Assembly (NCBI GenBank): GCA_030039005.1
Contig: JASHQT010000528.1
Span: forward strand, 1-6,449
Direction of reading: 5' to 3'
DNA: 6,449 nt
DNA from: Bryobacteraceae bacterium
GTDB lineage: Bacteria; Acidobacteriota; Terriglobia; Bryobacterales; Bryobacteraceae
Below are positions 1-6,449 of the stretch, one piece after another; within the stretch, counting starts at the first letter, position 1, and every line of letters begins with the position of its first letter. The position numbers were made by a program, and so were the translations under genes. The notes under the pieces are model-generated. The model saw nothing but the letters and a program-made list of their open reading frames with translations, made no database searches and had not been told where the DNA came from.

Positions 1-368
1 TTCGCGGCGCAGATGTTCAGCCATTTGTAGGCCTGGATGTAATCGCGCTTGAGGCCTTGGCCGGAGCCGTACATGGCGCCCAGGTTGTGTTGAGCGAGCG
101 TGTTATCCTGCTCGGCGGCGCGCCGGAACCAGTTGACAGCTTCGGCCAAGCTTTGCGGAACGCCGTGACCGTCGAGATACAGCAGTCCGAGGTTGTATTG
201 CGCGACCGGATCGCCTTGTTCGGCCAGCGGTTGCCACTCCTTGGCGGCGGCGACGTAATCGCCTTTTTTGTAAGCGTCCAGACCGGCCTGAAAATCGGCC
301 CAGGCAGGAACGGTGGCGATCAGAAGCGCGAACGCCCCGACAGTTGCGAACAGCGACGGTTTTCGCAT
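1..368 (-). CDS. Secreted Sel1-repeat (TPR-like) protein, 3' end cut off by the window edge
   Basis: This reading frame is open from the ATG at 368-366 to the left edge, giving 122 codons with no stop, so the C-terminus is missing. Residues 1-24 form a clear Sec signal peptide: a basic start (MRKPS), a hydrophobic core and an AWA/DF cleavage site. A TPR-like helix pair follows at about 25-52. Two Sel1-like repeats follow at about 53-87 and 88-122, each with the A-Q-x-N-L-G-x-x-Y core, the G-x-G turn and the A-x-x-W or A-x-K-W helix. Sel1 repeats are alpha-solenoid protein-interaction modules, so it probably acts as a periplasmic or secreted scaffold; its partner cannot be read from the sequence. 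An AGGAG ribosome binding site at 377-381 sits 8 bases before the ATG and fixes the start. It lies 43 bases downstream of the dioxygenase gene on the same strand, so the two may share a transcript. Confidence 0.88.
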   Translation of the reverse strand, partial: MRKPSLFATVGAFALLIATVPAWADFQAGLDAYKKGDYVAAAKEWQPLAEQGDPVAQYNLGLLYLDGHGVPQSLAEAVNWFRRAAEQDNTLAQHNLGAMYGSGQGLKRDYIQAYKWLNICAA

Positions 369-411
369 CGGAATCGCTCCTAACCGTATTGAAGCACATG
401 CGGGCGAACGG

Positions 412-960
412 TTACGCAGGGTAGCAGAGATAGGTATGAAGAATATATTTCGGACTGATTTTCGGTGGGAGGCCGGCGTGCGGAAAGAGCCAGAGCGGTG
501 GGAAGGCGACCAGCTTGCCAGGAGCCGGAGCGACAGAGATGTTCAGGCTTGGAAAAACGGTATCGCCGCCGCCGGGCGTGTTCAAGTAAATGATGGCGGT
601 CATGAAGCGGCGCGCGGCCACCTGGCTGATGACATCGACATGTAGAGGAAAAAGGTCGCGGCCGTTGGGGAGGTAACGCTTGATGCGTAAATGCTCAAAC
701 GAGAATTTCGGCGGCCAGAAGCGCGCATTGAGCGCGACTTGATATTTGTTAAAATGCGCCAGAAAGACGGGCGCTAGAAGCTGGTTTTCGTCGGGCCACT
801 TTTCGGTGATATTCAGTTGGCAGAAGCTGTAGCCGGCTTTGGCCTGGCAGACTTCATGATCGGCGGTGGACTCGAAACGGTGGATGAGGGCCTGGCAATG
901 CTCCCCAGAGAGTGCGCCGTCGAAAACCATGACGTGATCGGCAAGAGAGGCGCCGGGCAT
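412..960 (-). CDS. 2-oxoglutarate/Fe(II)-dependent dioxygenase, prolyl-4-hydroxylase-like
   Basis: A 182-residue protein resembling the catalytic domain of prolyl 4-hydroxylase alpha subunits (P4Hc type), which hydroxylate a target using O2, 2-oxoglutarate and Fe(II). The iron-binding facial triad is visible: His107 and Asp109 in the motif FPLHVDV, and the distal His161 in FPHAG. Lys171, ten residues after the distal His in the KYIL motif, is placed like the 2-oxoglutarate-binding lysine of prolyl 4-hydroxylases. The segment MTAIIYLNTPGGGDTVFP (120-137) is the typical beta-strand and Gly-rich turn between the two iron-binding sites. Length fits a single-domain enzyme, and there is no signal peptide, so it should be cytoplasmic. 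The substrate is unknown; a protein prolyl residue or a small molecule are both possible. ATG 960 is the only start before an in-frame upstream stop; a GGAG at 965-968 lies only 4 bases away, so spacing is short. It is 51 bases downstream of the hydrolase gene. Confidence 0.85.
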   Translation of the reverse strand: MPGASLADHVMVFDGALSGEHCQALIHRFESTADHEVCQAKAGYSFCQLNITEKWPDENQLLAPVFLAHFNKYQVALNARFWPPKFSFEHLRIKRYLPNGRDLFPLHVDVISQVAARRFMTAIIYLNTPGGGDTVFPSLNISVAPAPGKLVAFPPLWLFPHAGLPPKISPKYILHTYLCYPA

Positions 961-1011
961 GATGCTCCGTTCAAAGAGTGGCGGCGCGCGGGGAAGATTC
1001 TCAGCGATTGG

Positions 1012-1920
<909 letters not shown>

Positions 1921-1926
<6 letters not shown>

Positions 1927-1938
1927 ACGAGTGTGAAC
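1921..1938. repeat. Perfect 8-bp inverted repeat between phoU and the hydrolase gene
   Basis: The sequence GTTCACAC-GA-GTGTGAAC is an exact inverted repeat with a 2-bp centre. It lies in the 19-base phoU-hydrolase gap and covers the proposed GTG start codon (1926-1924). It could be a dyad operator for a dimeric repressor, or, in RNA, a hairpin of seven pairs with a four-base loop that would occlude the start codon. No T-run follows it on the minus strand, so it is not a standard rho-independent terminator. Confidence 0.6.
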
Positions 1939-1945
1939 GCCACAG

Positions 1946-2650
1946 CTATTGCTTGCCGAGCAGCGTGTGGTCGCGCACTTCGGCGTGGTGGCGGACGTCG
2001 ATGCCCTTGATCAGGAACAGAACGTCTTCGGCGATATTAGTGGCGTGGTCGGCGATGCGCTCCAGGTTGTGGGCGATGAACATGAGATCGACGGCGCGAG
2101 GGATGGTGGTGCTTTCCTCTTGCATGAACGCGACCAGTTCCTTATACACGGCGTCGCGCAGGCGATCCACTTCGTCATCGGAGAGCAGGACTTTGCGCGC
2201 CAGTTCCTCATCGCGTTTCACCAGGGCGTCCAGGCTCTTGCGGACCATGTCTTCGGCGAGAGCGGCCATTTGCGGGATGTCAATGAGCGGCTTGACAGGC
2301 GGCTCGCGCATGAGCGAGAGTGCGCGCTGGGTGATGTTCACCGCCAGATCGCCCATGCGTTCCAGGTCGCCGTTGATCTTGATGACGGCGGTGAGGAAAC
2401 GCATGTCGCGGGCCATGGGCTGGTAGAGGGCCAGCAGACGGGTAGCGTACTCGTCGATCTCGATGTCCTTCTCGTTGATGAGCGCCTCTTTCCACAGCAC
2501 CTCCTTGGCGGATTGCTCATCGCGGTTCACCAGGGCGGAGACGCTGGCATGGATCGCCGACTCCACCAAGCCAGCCATCTCGAGCAGACGGCTCTGCATT
2601 TCATCCAATTCTTCTCTGAAGTGAATCAACGGTAACTCCTGCGTCAACAT
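1946..2650 (-). CDS. phoU: Phosphate transport system regulator PhoU
   Basis: PhoU is a cytoplasmic all-helical protein that connects the Pst transporter to the PhoR-type sensor kinase, keeping the phosphate-starvation regulon off when phosphate is plentiful. This 234-residue copy has the usual length and the two tandem three-helix PhoU domains, at about 10-115 and 122-220. Each carries the family's metal-binding E-x-x-x-D signature: LERMGDLAVNI with Glu97 and Asp101, and LERIADHATNIAEDV with Glu197, Asp201, Glu208 and Asp209. The ATG at 2650 is preceded by a strong AAGGAGG ribosome binding site at 2656-2662, six bases away, which settles the start. It follows pstB by 55 bases with no visible terminator between them, so it is most likely the last gene of the pst operon proper. 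No phoR or phoB gene is in the window, so its kinase partner must be encoded elsewhere or upstream of pstS. Confidence 0.97.
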   Translation of the reverse strand: MLTQELPLIHFREELDEMQSRLLEMAGLVESAIHASVSALVNRDEQSAKEVLWKEALINEKDIEIDEYATRLLALYQPMARDMRFLTAVIKINGDLERMGDLAVNITQRALSLMREPPVKPLIDIPQMAALAEDMVRKSLDALVKRDEELARKVLLSDDEVDRLRDAVYKELVAFMQEESTTIPRAVDLMFIAHNLERIADHATNIAEDVLFLIKGIDVRHHAEVRDHTLLGKQ

Positions 2651-2705
2651 TATCGCCTCCTTGTCAACTTATCGGCGGCGATACCTGCTTTGGCTGCACA
2701 ATCCC

Positions 2706-3512
2706 TCACCCGAACCGCCCGGTGATGTAATCTTCTGTTTCCCGCTTGGCCGGACGCTTGAAGATGGTCTCGGTCTTATCGAATTCAATCAGATTGCCCA
2801 GGAGAAAGAACCCGGTGAACTCGGCCACGCGCGCGGCCTGCTGCATGTTGTGAGTCACGATCACCTGGGTGCATTGGTCCCGGAGCGTGAACAGCAAATC
2901 CTCGATCTTGGAGGTTGCGATGGGATCCAGCGCCGAACACGGCTCGTCGAGCAGCAGGACCTCCGGATCCACCGCCAGCGCGCGCGCGATGCACAGGCGC
3001 TGCTGCTGGCCGCCCGACAATCCATAGGCGGACTGGTGGAGCTTGTCCTTCACTTCGTCCCACAATGCGGCGCGCCGGAGGCTGTGTTCGACGATGTCGG
3101 GGAGCGAGCGGCCGGCCCTCAGGCCGTTCACCTTCACGCCGTAGGCGATATTGTCGAAGATCGACTTGGGGAAGGGGTTGGGGCGTTGGAACACCATGCC
3201 CACGCGGCGGCGCAGCTTGGTGACGTCCACGTCGAGCACGTTTTCGCCGTCGAGCAATACCTGGCCCTCGTAACGGGCGCCCTTCACCGTTTCATTGATG
3301 CGGTTCAGCGTGCGCAGGAAGGTGGACTTGCCACAGCCGGAGGGGCCGATCAGTGCCGTGATCTTTTTATCGGGAACTTCCAGGCTGATATCGTGCAGCG
3401 CATGAAAAGCGCCGTAGAAGAAATTCAGATTGACGGCCTGCAGTTTCGGACGGGCGGCCACTTCCGGACGAACCTCGGGCGGCGTCGCGGGCGGCGCAGG
3501 AATATCGCTCAT
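2706..3512 (-). CDS. pstB: Phosphate ABC transporter ATP-binding protein PstB
   Basis: PstB is the cytoplasmic ATPase that powers phosphate import through PstC-PstA. From the start chosen here it has 268 residues, close to the family norm, and every ABC motif is intact: Walker [10 protein letters not shown] at about 56-64, Q-loop Gln109 in VFQRPNPFP, signature LSGGQQQR at 165-172, Walker B VLLLDEP at 185-191 with catalytic Glu190, D-loop SALDP, and H-loop His221 in [14 protein letters not shown] and the YGLSGG region are typical of PstB rather than other ABC ATPases. The frame is open to an ATG at 3602, but that start would overlap pstA by 53 bases and add non-conserved residues. The ATG at 3512 has a GGAG nine bases upstream and is preferred; an ATG at 3539, just after the pstA stop, is also possible. 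Either way a Pro/Ala-rich tail of about 20 residues precedes the nucleotide-binding domain. It is the fourth gene of the operon. Confidence 0.96.
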   Translation of the reverse strand: MSDIPAPPATPPEVRPEVAARPKLQAVNLNFFYGAFHALHDISLEVPDKKITALIGPSGCGKSTFLRTLNRINETVKGARYEGQVLLDGENVLDVDVTKLRRRVGMVFQRPNPFPKSIFDNIAYGVKVNGLRAGRSLPDIVEHSLRRAALWDEVKDKLHQSAYGLSGGQQQRLCIARALAVDPEVLLLDEPCSALDPIATSKIEDLLFTLRDQCTQVIVTHNMQQAARVAEFTGFFLLGNLIEFDKTETIFKRPAKRETEDYITGRFG

Positions 3513-3521
3513 TTTGACAGG

Positions 3522-3525
3522 CTCC
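3522..3525 (-). promoter_or_regulatory. Ribosome binding site supporting the pstB start at 3512
   Basis: GGAG on the minus strand, nine bases before the ATG at 3512-3510. The competing starts are weaker: the ATG at 3539 has its nearest purine run (GGGGG, across the pstA stop) about 13 bases away, and the ATG at 3530 has one only two bases away. Confidence 0.5.
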
Positions 3526-3549
3526 GGCATGGCTCCCATATTCAGGTTA

Positions 3550-4398
3550 CTACCCCCTTTGCGCGGACGCTCCGCGCGACAACACCCAACGGGATGCAAC
3601 ATTGGCGATCAGGACCAGCACCAGCAGCACCAGGCCGGCGGCCCAGGCCTCGCGATGCCAATCCTCATAGGGGGAAATGGCCAGGTAGTAGATCATGAAG
3701 GGCAGTGAAGAGGTCGGCTCGTTGAGGCTGTGCGCCCAGAACTGATTGTTAAAGCTAGTGAACAACAATGGCGCCGTTTCGCCTGCAATGCGCGCAACGC
3801 CCAAGATCATGCCGGTGAGGATACCTTGCCTGGCGGCAGGCACGACCACCGTCATGACCATACGAGTCTTACTGGCGCCCAGGGCCAGAGCTCCTTCCCG
3901 CAACGAATTCGGCACCGAACGCAAAAACTGTTCGGTGGCGCGCAAGCCGATAGGCACCATCATCATGCTGAGCGCAAAACCGCCGGCCCAGGCGGAAAAA
4001 TGGTGCATCTTCACCACCAGGACCGTCCAGGCAAAGATGCCGATGACGATCGAGGGAACGCCGTTCAGCAGATCGGCGGTGTAGCGCACCAGCATGGGGA
4101 AAGTCTTGCCGCCGAATTCGGCCAGGTAAATTCCGCCTAGAAATCCGACGGGGATGCCGATCACGGCCGCGATCAAGATCAATACCGCGCTGCCGACGAT
4201 GGCGTTGGCGAGGCCGCCGCCGGTCTCGCCGGCCGACAAAGGAAGCTTGGTAAAGAAGTCCCAATTTACCGAGCGCCACCCGTTGTAAACCAGAAAACCC
4301 AAGATGAACAAGAGCACCGAGGACGTAATCACGGTGCAAATGCCTGTCAACGTGAGCATCAAGCCGTTTACCAGGTTGCGGCGCCGCATCCGGTCCAT
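3550..4398 (-). CDS. pstA: Phosphate ABC transporter permease PstA
   Basis: One of the two inner-membrane subunits forming the phosphate channel with PstC. It has 282 residues, near the usual PstA length, and about six hydrophobic segments, at roughly 14-38, 63-92, 107-130, 136-156, 186-215 and 252-274. The cytoplasmic EAA coupling loop, which docks on PstB, is seen as [14 protein letters not shown] with its downstream [10 protein letters not shown] (about 167-193). The motif [15 protein letters not shown] (200-214) is typical of PstA and contains the conserved Arg and Gly-Glu-Thr. The ATG at 4398 is chosen because it overlaps the pstC stop (TAATG) and has GAGGG four bases upstream within the pstC end. 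The frame stays open far upstream through pstC, but that stretch is low in hydrophobic residues and unlike any permease. The overlap implies translational coupling, which would help keep the two permease subunits in equal amounts. The stop is TAG at 3552-3550. Confidence 0.96.
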   Translation of the reverse strand: MDRMRRRNLVNGLMLTLTGICTVITSSVLLFILGFLVYNGWRSVNWDFFTKLPLSAGETGGGLANAIVGSAVLILIAAVIGIPVGFLGGIYLAEFGGKTFPMLVRYTADLLNGVPSIVIGIFAWTVLVVKMHHFSAWAGGFALSMMMVPIGLRATEQFLRSVPNSLREGALALGASKTRMVMTVVVPAARQGILTGMILGVARIAGETAPLLFTSFNNQFWAHSLNEPTSSLPFMIYYLAISPYEDWHREAWAAGLVLLVLVLIANVASRWVLSRGASAQRG

Positions 4399-5372
4399 TA
4401 GTCCCTCTTCGATCCCTTCCTCGTGGTAACGAGGATCAGCAACTGAGCGGCTGCGTTGAGCACCATGGTCACGGCAAACAAAACCAGGCCGAGCTCGACT
4501 AGAGAGCTCAAGAAGACGTCGCCGGTGGCCTCGCTGAAATCGTTGGCGATCTCGGCGGCGATCGTGTAGCCGGGCGCAAAAAGCGATGTGTGAATCGCAG
4601 GGTCGTTTCCGATCACCATGGTGACCGCCATCGTTTCGCCCAAGGCGCGGGCCAGCGCCAGGAAGATCGATCCGATGATTCCCAGCCGCGCAAAGGGGAC
4701 CACCACCTGCCAGGTGGATTCCCATTTCGTGGCGCCCAACGCCAGCGCGGCCTCGCGCTGTTCGCGGGGAACGGCCAGGAGAGCCTCGCGCGAGATAGAG
4801 ATGATGAAGGGGAACGTCATGATCGCCAGGATCGCGCTCGCCGTGAGATATCCGAGGCCGGACGCCGGTCCTTGGAACAAAGGTAGGAAACCTAGAGTGT
4901 GTTTCAGGAATGGCTCGATATGGGAGCGCATCAGAGGCACGAGCGTGAAGATGGCCAGGAGGCCGAGAATCACGCTGGGCACTGCGGCCAGCAGTTCGAC
5001 CAGGAACGTGCAGATATTGGAAAAGGTGGGAGGCGCCAATTCGGAGAGAAAAATGGCCGATCCGACGCCGAGCGGAACGGAAATCAACAACGCGATCACC
5101 GAGGTCAGCACGGTCCCATAGATGAAGGGCAGTGCGCCGAACTCCACGGCGACCGGATCCCAAGTACGGCCTGTCAGGAAACCCCAGCCAAACTTCGCCC
5201 GTGAGGGTGCGGAGTGAATCCAGAGCTCGTACACCAGGAAAATGGTGACCAGAAATACGCTGGCGGCAAACAGCAGCGTAATCAGGTGCGTGATTTGATC
5301 CGCGTCCCGCCATAATTTTGCGAGCCCGGCAGGACGCGATTGCGGGGGCGCGGTGACGGCAACGGTTCCCAT
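4398..5372 (-). CDS. pstC: Phosphate ABC transporter permease PstC
   Basis: The partner of PstA in the inner-membrane channel. It has 324 residues, matching the usual PstC length. A cytoplasmic N-terminus of about 27 residues is followed by hydrophobic segments at roughly 28-50, 82-110, 121-146, 174-198, 228-256 and 287-315. A large loop after the third segment (about 147-173) is typical of PstC. The EAA loop is REAALALGATKWES with VVVPFARLGI (206-232), and LALARALGETMAVTMVIGN (238-256) is a strong PstC-type signature including Arg242 and Glu246. The ATG at 5372 lies 10 bases after the pstS stop. Its Shine-Dalgarno is poor (only GAAG/AAG runs), so translation probably depends on ribosomes arriving from pstS. 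Its stop shares one base with the pstA start. Confidence 0.97.
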   Translation of the reverse strand: MGTVAVTAPPQSRPAGLAKLWRDADQITHLITLLFAASVFLVTIFLVYELWIHSAPSRAKFGWGFLTGRTWDPVAVEFGALPFIYGTVLTSVIALLISVPLGVGSAIFLSELAPPTFSNICTFLVELLAAVPSVILGLLAIFTLVPLMRSHIEPFLKHTLGFLPLFQGPASGLGYLTASAILAIMTFPFIISISREALLAVPREQREAALALGATKWESTWQVVVPFARLGIIGSIFLALARALGETMAVTMVIGNDPAIHTSLFAPGYTIAAEIANDFSEATGDVFLSSLVELGLVLFAVTMVLNAAAQLLILVTTRKGSKRD

Positions 5373-5382
5373 CTTGGACTTC

Positions 5383-6396
5383 TTACTTTATCAGAGCGAG
5401 CTGCTTCTGCTCCTTGGCGACTACGGCCTTGGGAAGAGGCGCATAGCTCAAGCCCTCGGCCTCGCCTTGGCCGGTAGTCAGCATCCAGTTGAGGAAGTTG
5501 ACGATGTCGGTTTTTTTGGTCCCATCCGGAATGGTGGCCGGGATGAGCATCCAAGTGAAGCTGGAAATCGGATACGCGCCTTTGCCGGGAGCGTTGGTGA
5601 TGGAGACGCGGAAATCGGCCGGCATGTCCTTGGCGGCGCCCGCGGCAGCCTCGGATATGCTGTTGAAGTCCGCCTTGACGAAATTGCCGGCGGCGTTCTT
5701 CACCGCGGCGTACTCCATATGGTTCTGGACGGCGTAGATCAATTCCACGTATCCAATCGAGCCGGGCGTCTGCTTGACCAGTCCAGCTACGCCTTCGTTC
5801 CCTTTGCCGCCCAGCCCAACCGGCCAGCTAACGGAAGTGTTGGCGCCGACCTTGCTCTTCCACGTGGAGCTGACCTTGGAGAGGTAGTCGGTCCAAACGA
5901 ACGTGGTGCCACTGCCGTCGGAGCGATGCACCACGGTAATGTCGTCGTTCGGAAGCTTCACGCCGGGATTGTCCTTGGCGATGGCGGGATCGTTCCACTT
6001 GGTGATCGTGCCGAGATATATGCCAGCTAGTGTGGCGCCGGAGAATTTGAGGCTTCCTGCCCCGGGGAGATCGTAGGTAGCAACGACACCGCCCAGCACG
6101 GTGGGGAAATGCAGTACTTTGAACTTCGTAATCTTCGATAGCTGCTCGTCGGTCATCGGCATGTCGGATGCCCCGAAGTCAACAGTCCCCTCCGTCAACT
6201 GCCGGATGCCGCCGCCCGATCCGATGGACTGATAATTGATCTGAATGTCGGCGTGAGCCTTGCGAAACTCCTCGAACCACTTCTGATAGATCGGGGCGGG
6301 GAAGGTGGCGCCGGCCGCATTGATGGTGACGGCTGCCGAGGCTGCCATTACGCCGGCGGCCGCGATCGAAAGGATCCAGAGAACCTGTTTTTTCAC
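5383..6396 (-). CDS. pstS: Periplasmic phosphate-binding protein PstS
   Basis: PstS binds inorganic phosphate outside the inner membrane and delivers it to PstC-PstA. The 337-residue protein has a Sec signal peptide (MKKQVLWIL, hydrophobic core to about 20, Ala-rich cleavage region near 20-22). No cysteine follows it, so it is a soluble periplasmic protein and not a lipoprotein. Ligand-binding segments of the family are all present: GATFPAPIY (29-37), SIGSGGGIRQL (57-67), DFGASDMPM (73-81) and HRSDGSGTTFVWTDYL (157-172). IGYVEL at 214-219 is also conserved. The start is GTG at 6396-6394, with AAAGGAG at 6404-6410 seven bases upstream; no ATG is nearer the signal peptide. It is the first gene of the operon in this window, and its leader carries a GC-rich hairpin. 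Regulation by a phosphate two-component system is expected from family knowledge, but too little upstream sequence is present to show a Pho box. Confidence 0.98.
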   Translation of the reverse strand: MKKQVLWILSIAAAGVMAASAAVTINAAGATFPAPIYQKWFEEFRKAHADIQINYQSIGSGGGIRQLTEGTVDFGASDMPMTDEQLSKITKFKVLHFPTVLGGVVATYDLPGAGSLKFSGATLAGIYLGTITKWNDPAIAKDNPGVKLPNDDITVVHRSDGSGTTFVWTDYLSKVSSTWKSKVGANTSVSWPVGLGGKGNEGVAGLVKQTPGSIGYVELIYAVQNHMEYAAVKNAAGNFVKADFNSISEAAAGAAKDMPADFRVSITNAPGKGAYPISSFTWMLIPATIPDGTKKTDIVNFLNWMLTTGQGEAEGLSYAPLPKAVVAKEQKQLALIK

Positions 6397-6403
6397 GAAA
6401 TCA

Positions 6404-6410
6404 CTCCTTT
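6404..6410 (-). promoter_or_regulatory. Ribosome binding site of pstS
   Basis: AAAGGAG on the minus strand, seven bases before the GTG start codon of pstS. It is a strong match to the 16S rRNA tail and justifies the non-ATG start. Confidence 0.8.
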
Positions 6411-6414
6411 ATAG

Positions 6415-6437
6415 AGGAGGGCTTGCGCCCCCCTCCT
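6415..6437 (-). promoter_or_regulatory. GC-rich leader hairpin upstream of pstS
   Basis: AGGAGGG at 6415-6421 is the exact reverse complement of CCCTCCT at 6431-6437, enclosing nine bases. A further GGGC/GCCC pairing inside is possible as an alternative. In the minus-strand transcript the 5' arm reads AGGAGGG followed by more Gs, a Shine-Dalgarno-like sequence that does not precede a start codon and would be masked by pairing. The bases after it (CTATAAA) are not a U-run, so a simple terminator is unlikely. It could be a transcript-stabilising or processing hairpin, the tail of an upstream gene's terminator, or chance in GC-rich DNA. Confidence 0.45.
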
Positions 6438-6449
6438 GTAGACGCGCTC

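Noticed and set aside
103..399. A second minus-strand open frame of 98 codons overlapping the Sel1 gene
   Set aside because: It is Arg-rich and without domains, whereas the overlapping frame from 368 has a signal peptide, Sel1 repeats and a ribosome binding site.
1949..2635. Long plus-strand open frame (228 codons) antisense to phoU
   Set aside because: It mirrors the phoU gene almost exactly, and phoU has complete family motifs and a strong ribosome binding site. The antisense frame shows no recognisable domain.
2671..2685. Small inverted repeat (TATCG/CGATA) between pstB and phoU as a possible terminator
   Set aside because: Only five pairs and no T-run after it; too weak to call, and phoU is expected to be in the same operon.
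2661..3698. Long plus-strand open frame (345 codons) antisense to pstB
   Set aside because: It overlaps the whole of pstB, which has every ABC ATPase motif. The antisense product has no recognisable domain and extends over the end of pstA.
4399..5313. A 305-codon open frame upstream of and in phase with pstA, inside pstC
   Set aside because: It lies in another frame of a clear pstC gene. Its translation is rich in Arg, His and Gly, shows no permease features, and reflects codon bias in GC-rich DNA. The pstA start at 4398 is well supported.
6408..6413. TATAAA on the minus strand as a -10 promoter box for pstS
   Set aside because: It overlaps the ribosome binding site, so a transcript starting from it would lack the Shine-Dalgarno; there is no matching -35 element.

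Overview
The window is about 6.4 kb of GC-rich bacterial chromosome. Every gene I can support lies on the minus strand, so transcription runs from high to low coordinates. The core is a complete high-affinity phosphate uptake operon in the classical order pstS-pstC-pstA-pstB-phoU (6396 down to 1946). It is followed by an alpha/beta-hydrolase, a prolyl-4-hydroxylase-type 2-oxoglutarate/Fe(II) dioxygenase, and the 5' part of a secreted Sel1-repeat protein that runs off the left edge.

Organism: PstS has a signal peptide without a lipobox cysteine, so it should be a free periplasmic protein, which suggests a diderm (Gram-negative-type) host. GC-rich coding sequence, the style of the PstS and hydrolase proteins, and heptamer tandem repeats between genes would fit an Acidobacteriota-like or other soil bacterium. 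This is an impression from sequence alone, not a demonstrated assignment.

Layout, in transcription order. At 6411-6449 there is a short leader with a GC-rich hairpin just upstream of the pstS ribosome binding site. pstS (6396-5383) encodes the phosphate-binding protein, pstC (5372-4398) and pstA (4398-3550) the two permease subunits, pstB (about 3512-2706) the ATPase, and phoU (2650-1946) the signalling partner. pstC and pstA overlap by one base (TAATG), and pstS-pstC are 10 bases apart. A perfect 8-bp inverted repeat separates phoU from the hydrolase gene (1926-1012). The hydrolase gene ends inside four heptamer repeats (1007-1034). The dioxygenase gene follows at 960-412, then the Sel1-repeat gene from 368 to beyond base 1.

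How the genes work together: PstS captures phosphate in the periplasm, PstC-PstA form the membrane channel, PstB drives transport with ATP, and PhoU links transporter state to the phosphate sensor kinase. No phoR or phoB gene lies inside the window. The three downstream genes are close and co-oriented (gaps of 19, 51 and 43 bases), so read-through from the pst operon is possible, but nothing in the sequence shows that they serve phosphate metabolism. No gene-free stretch longer than about 60 bases exists. I saw no tRNA, rRNA, CRISPR array, insertion sequence or clear rho-independent terminator. The window is mainly a well-known system, and I found no convincing new one.
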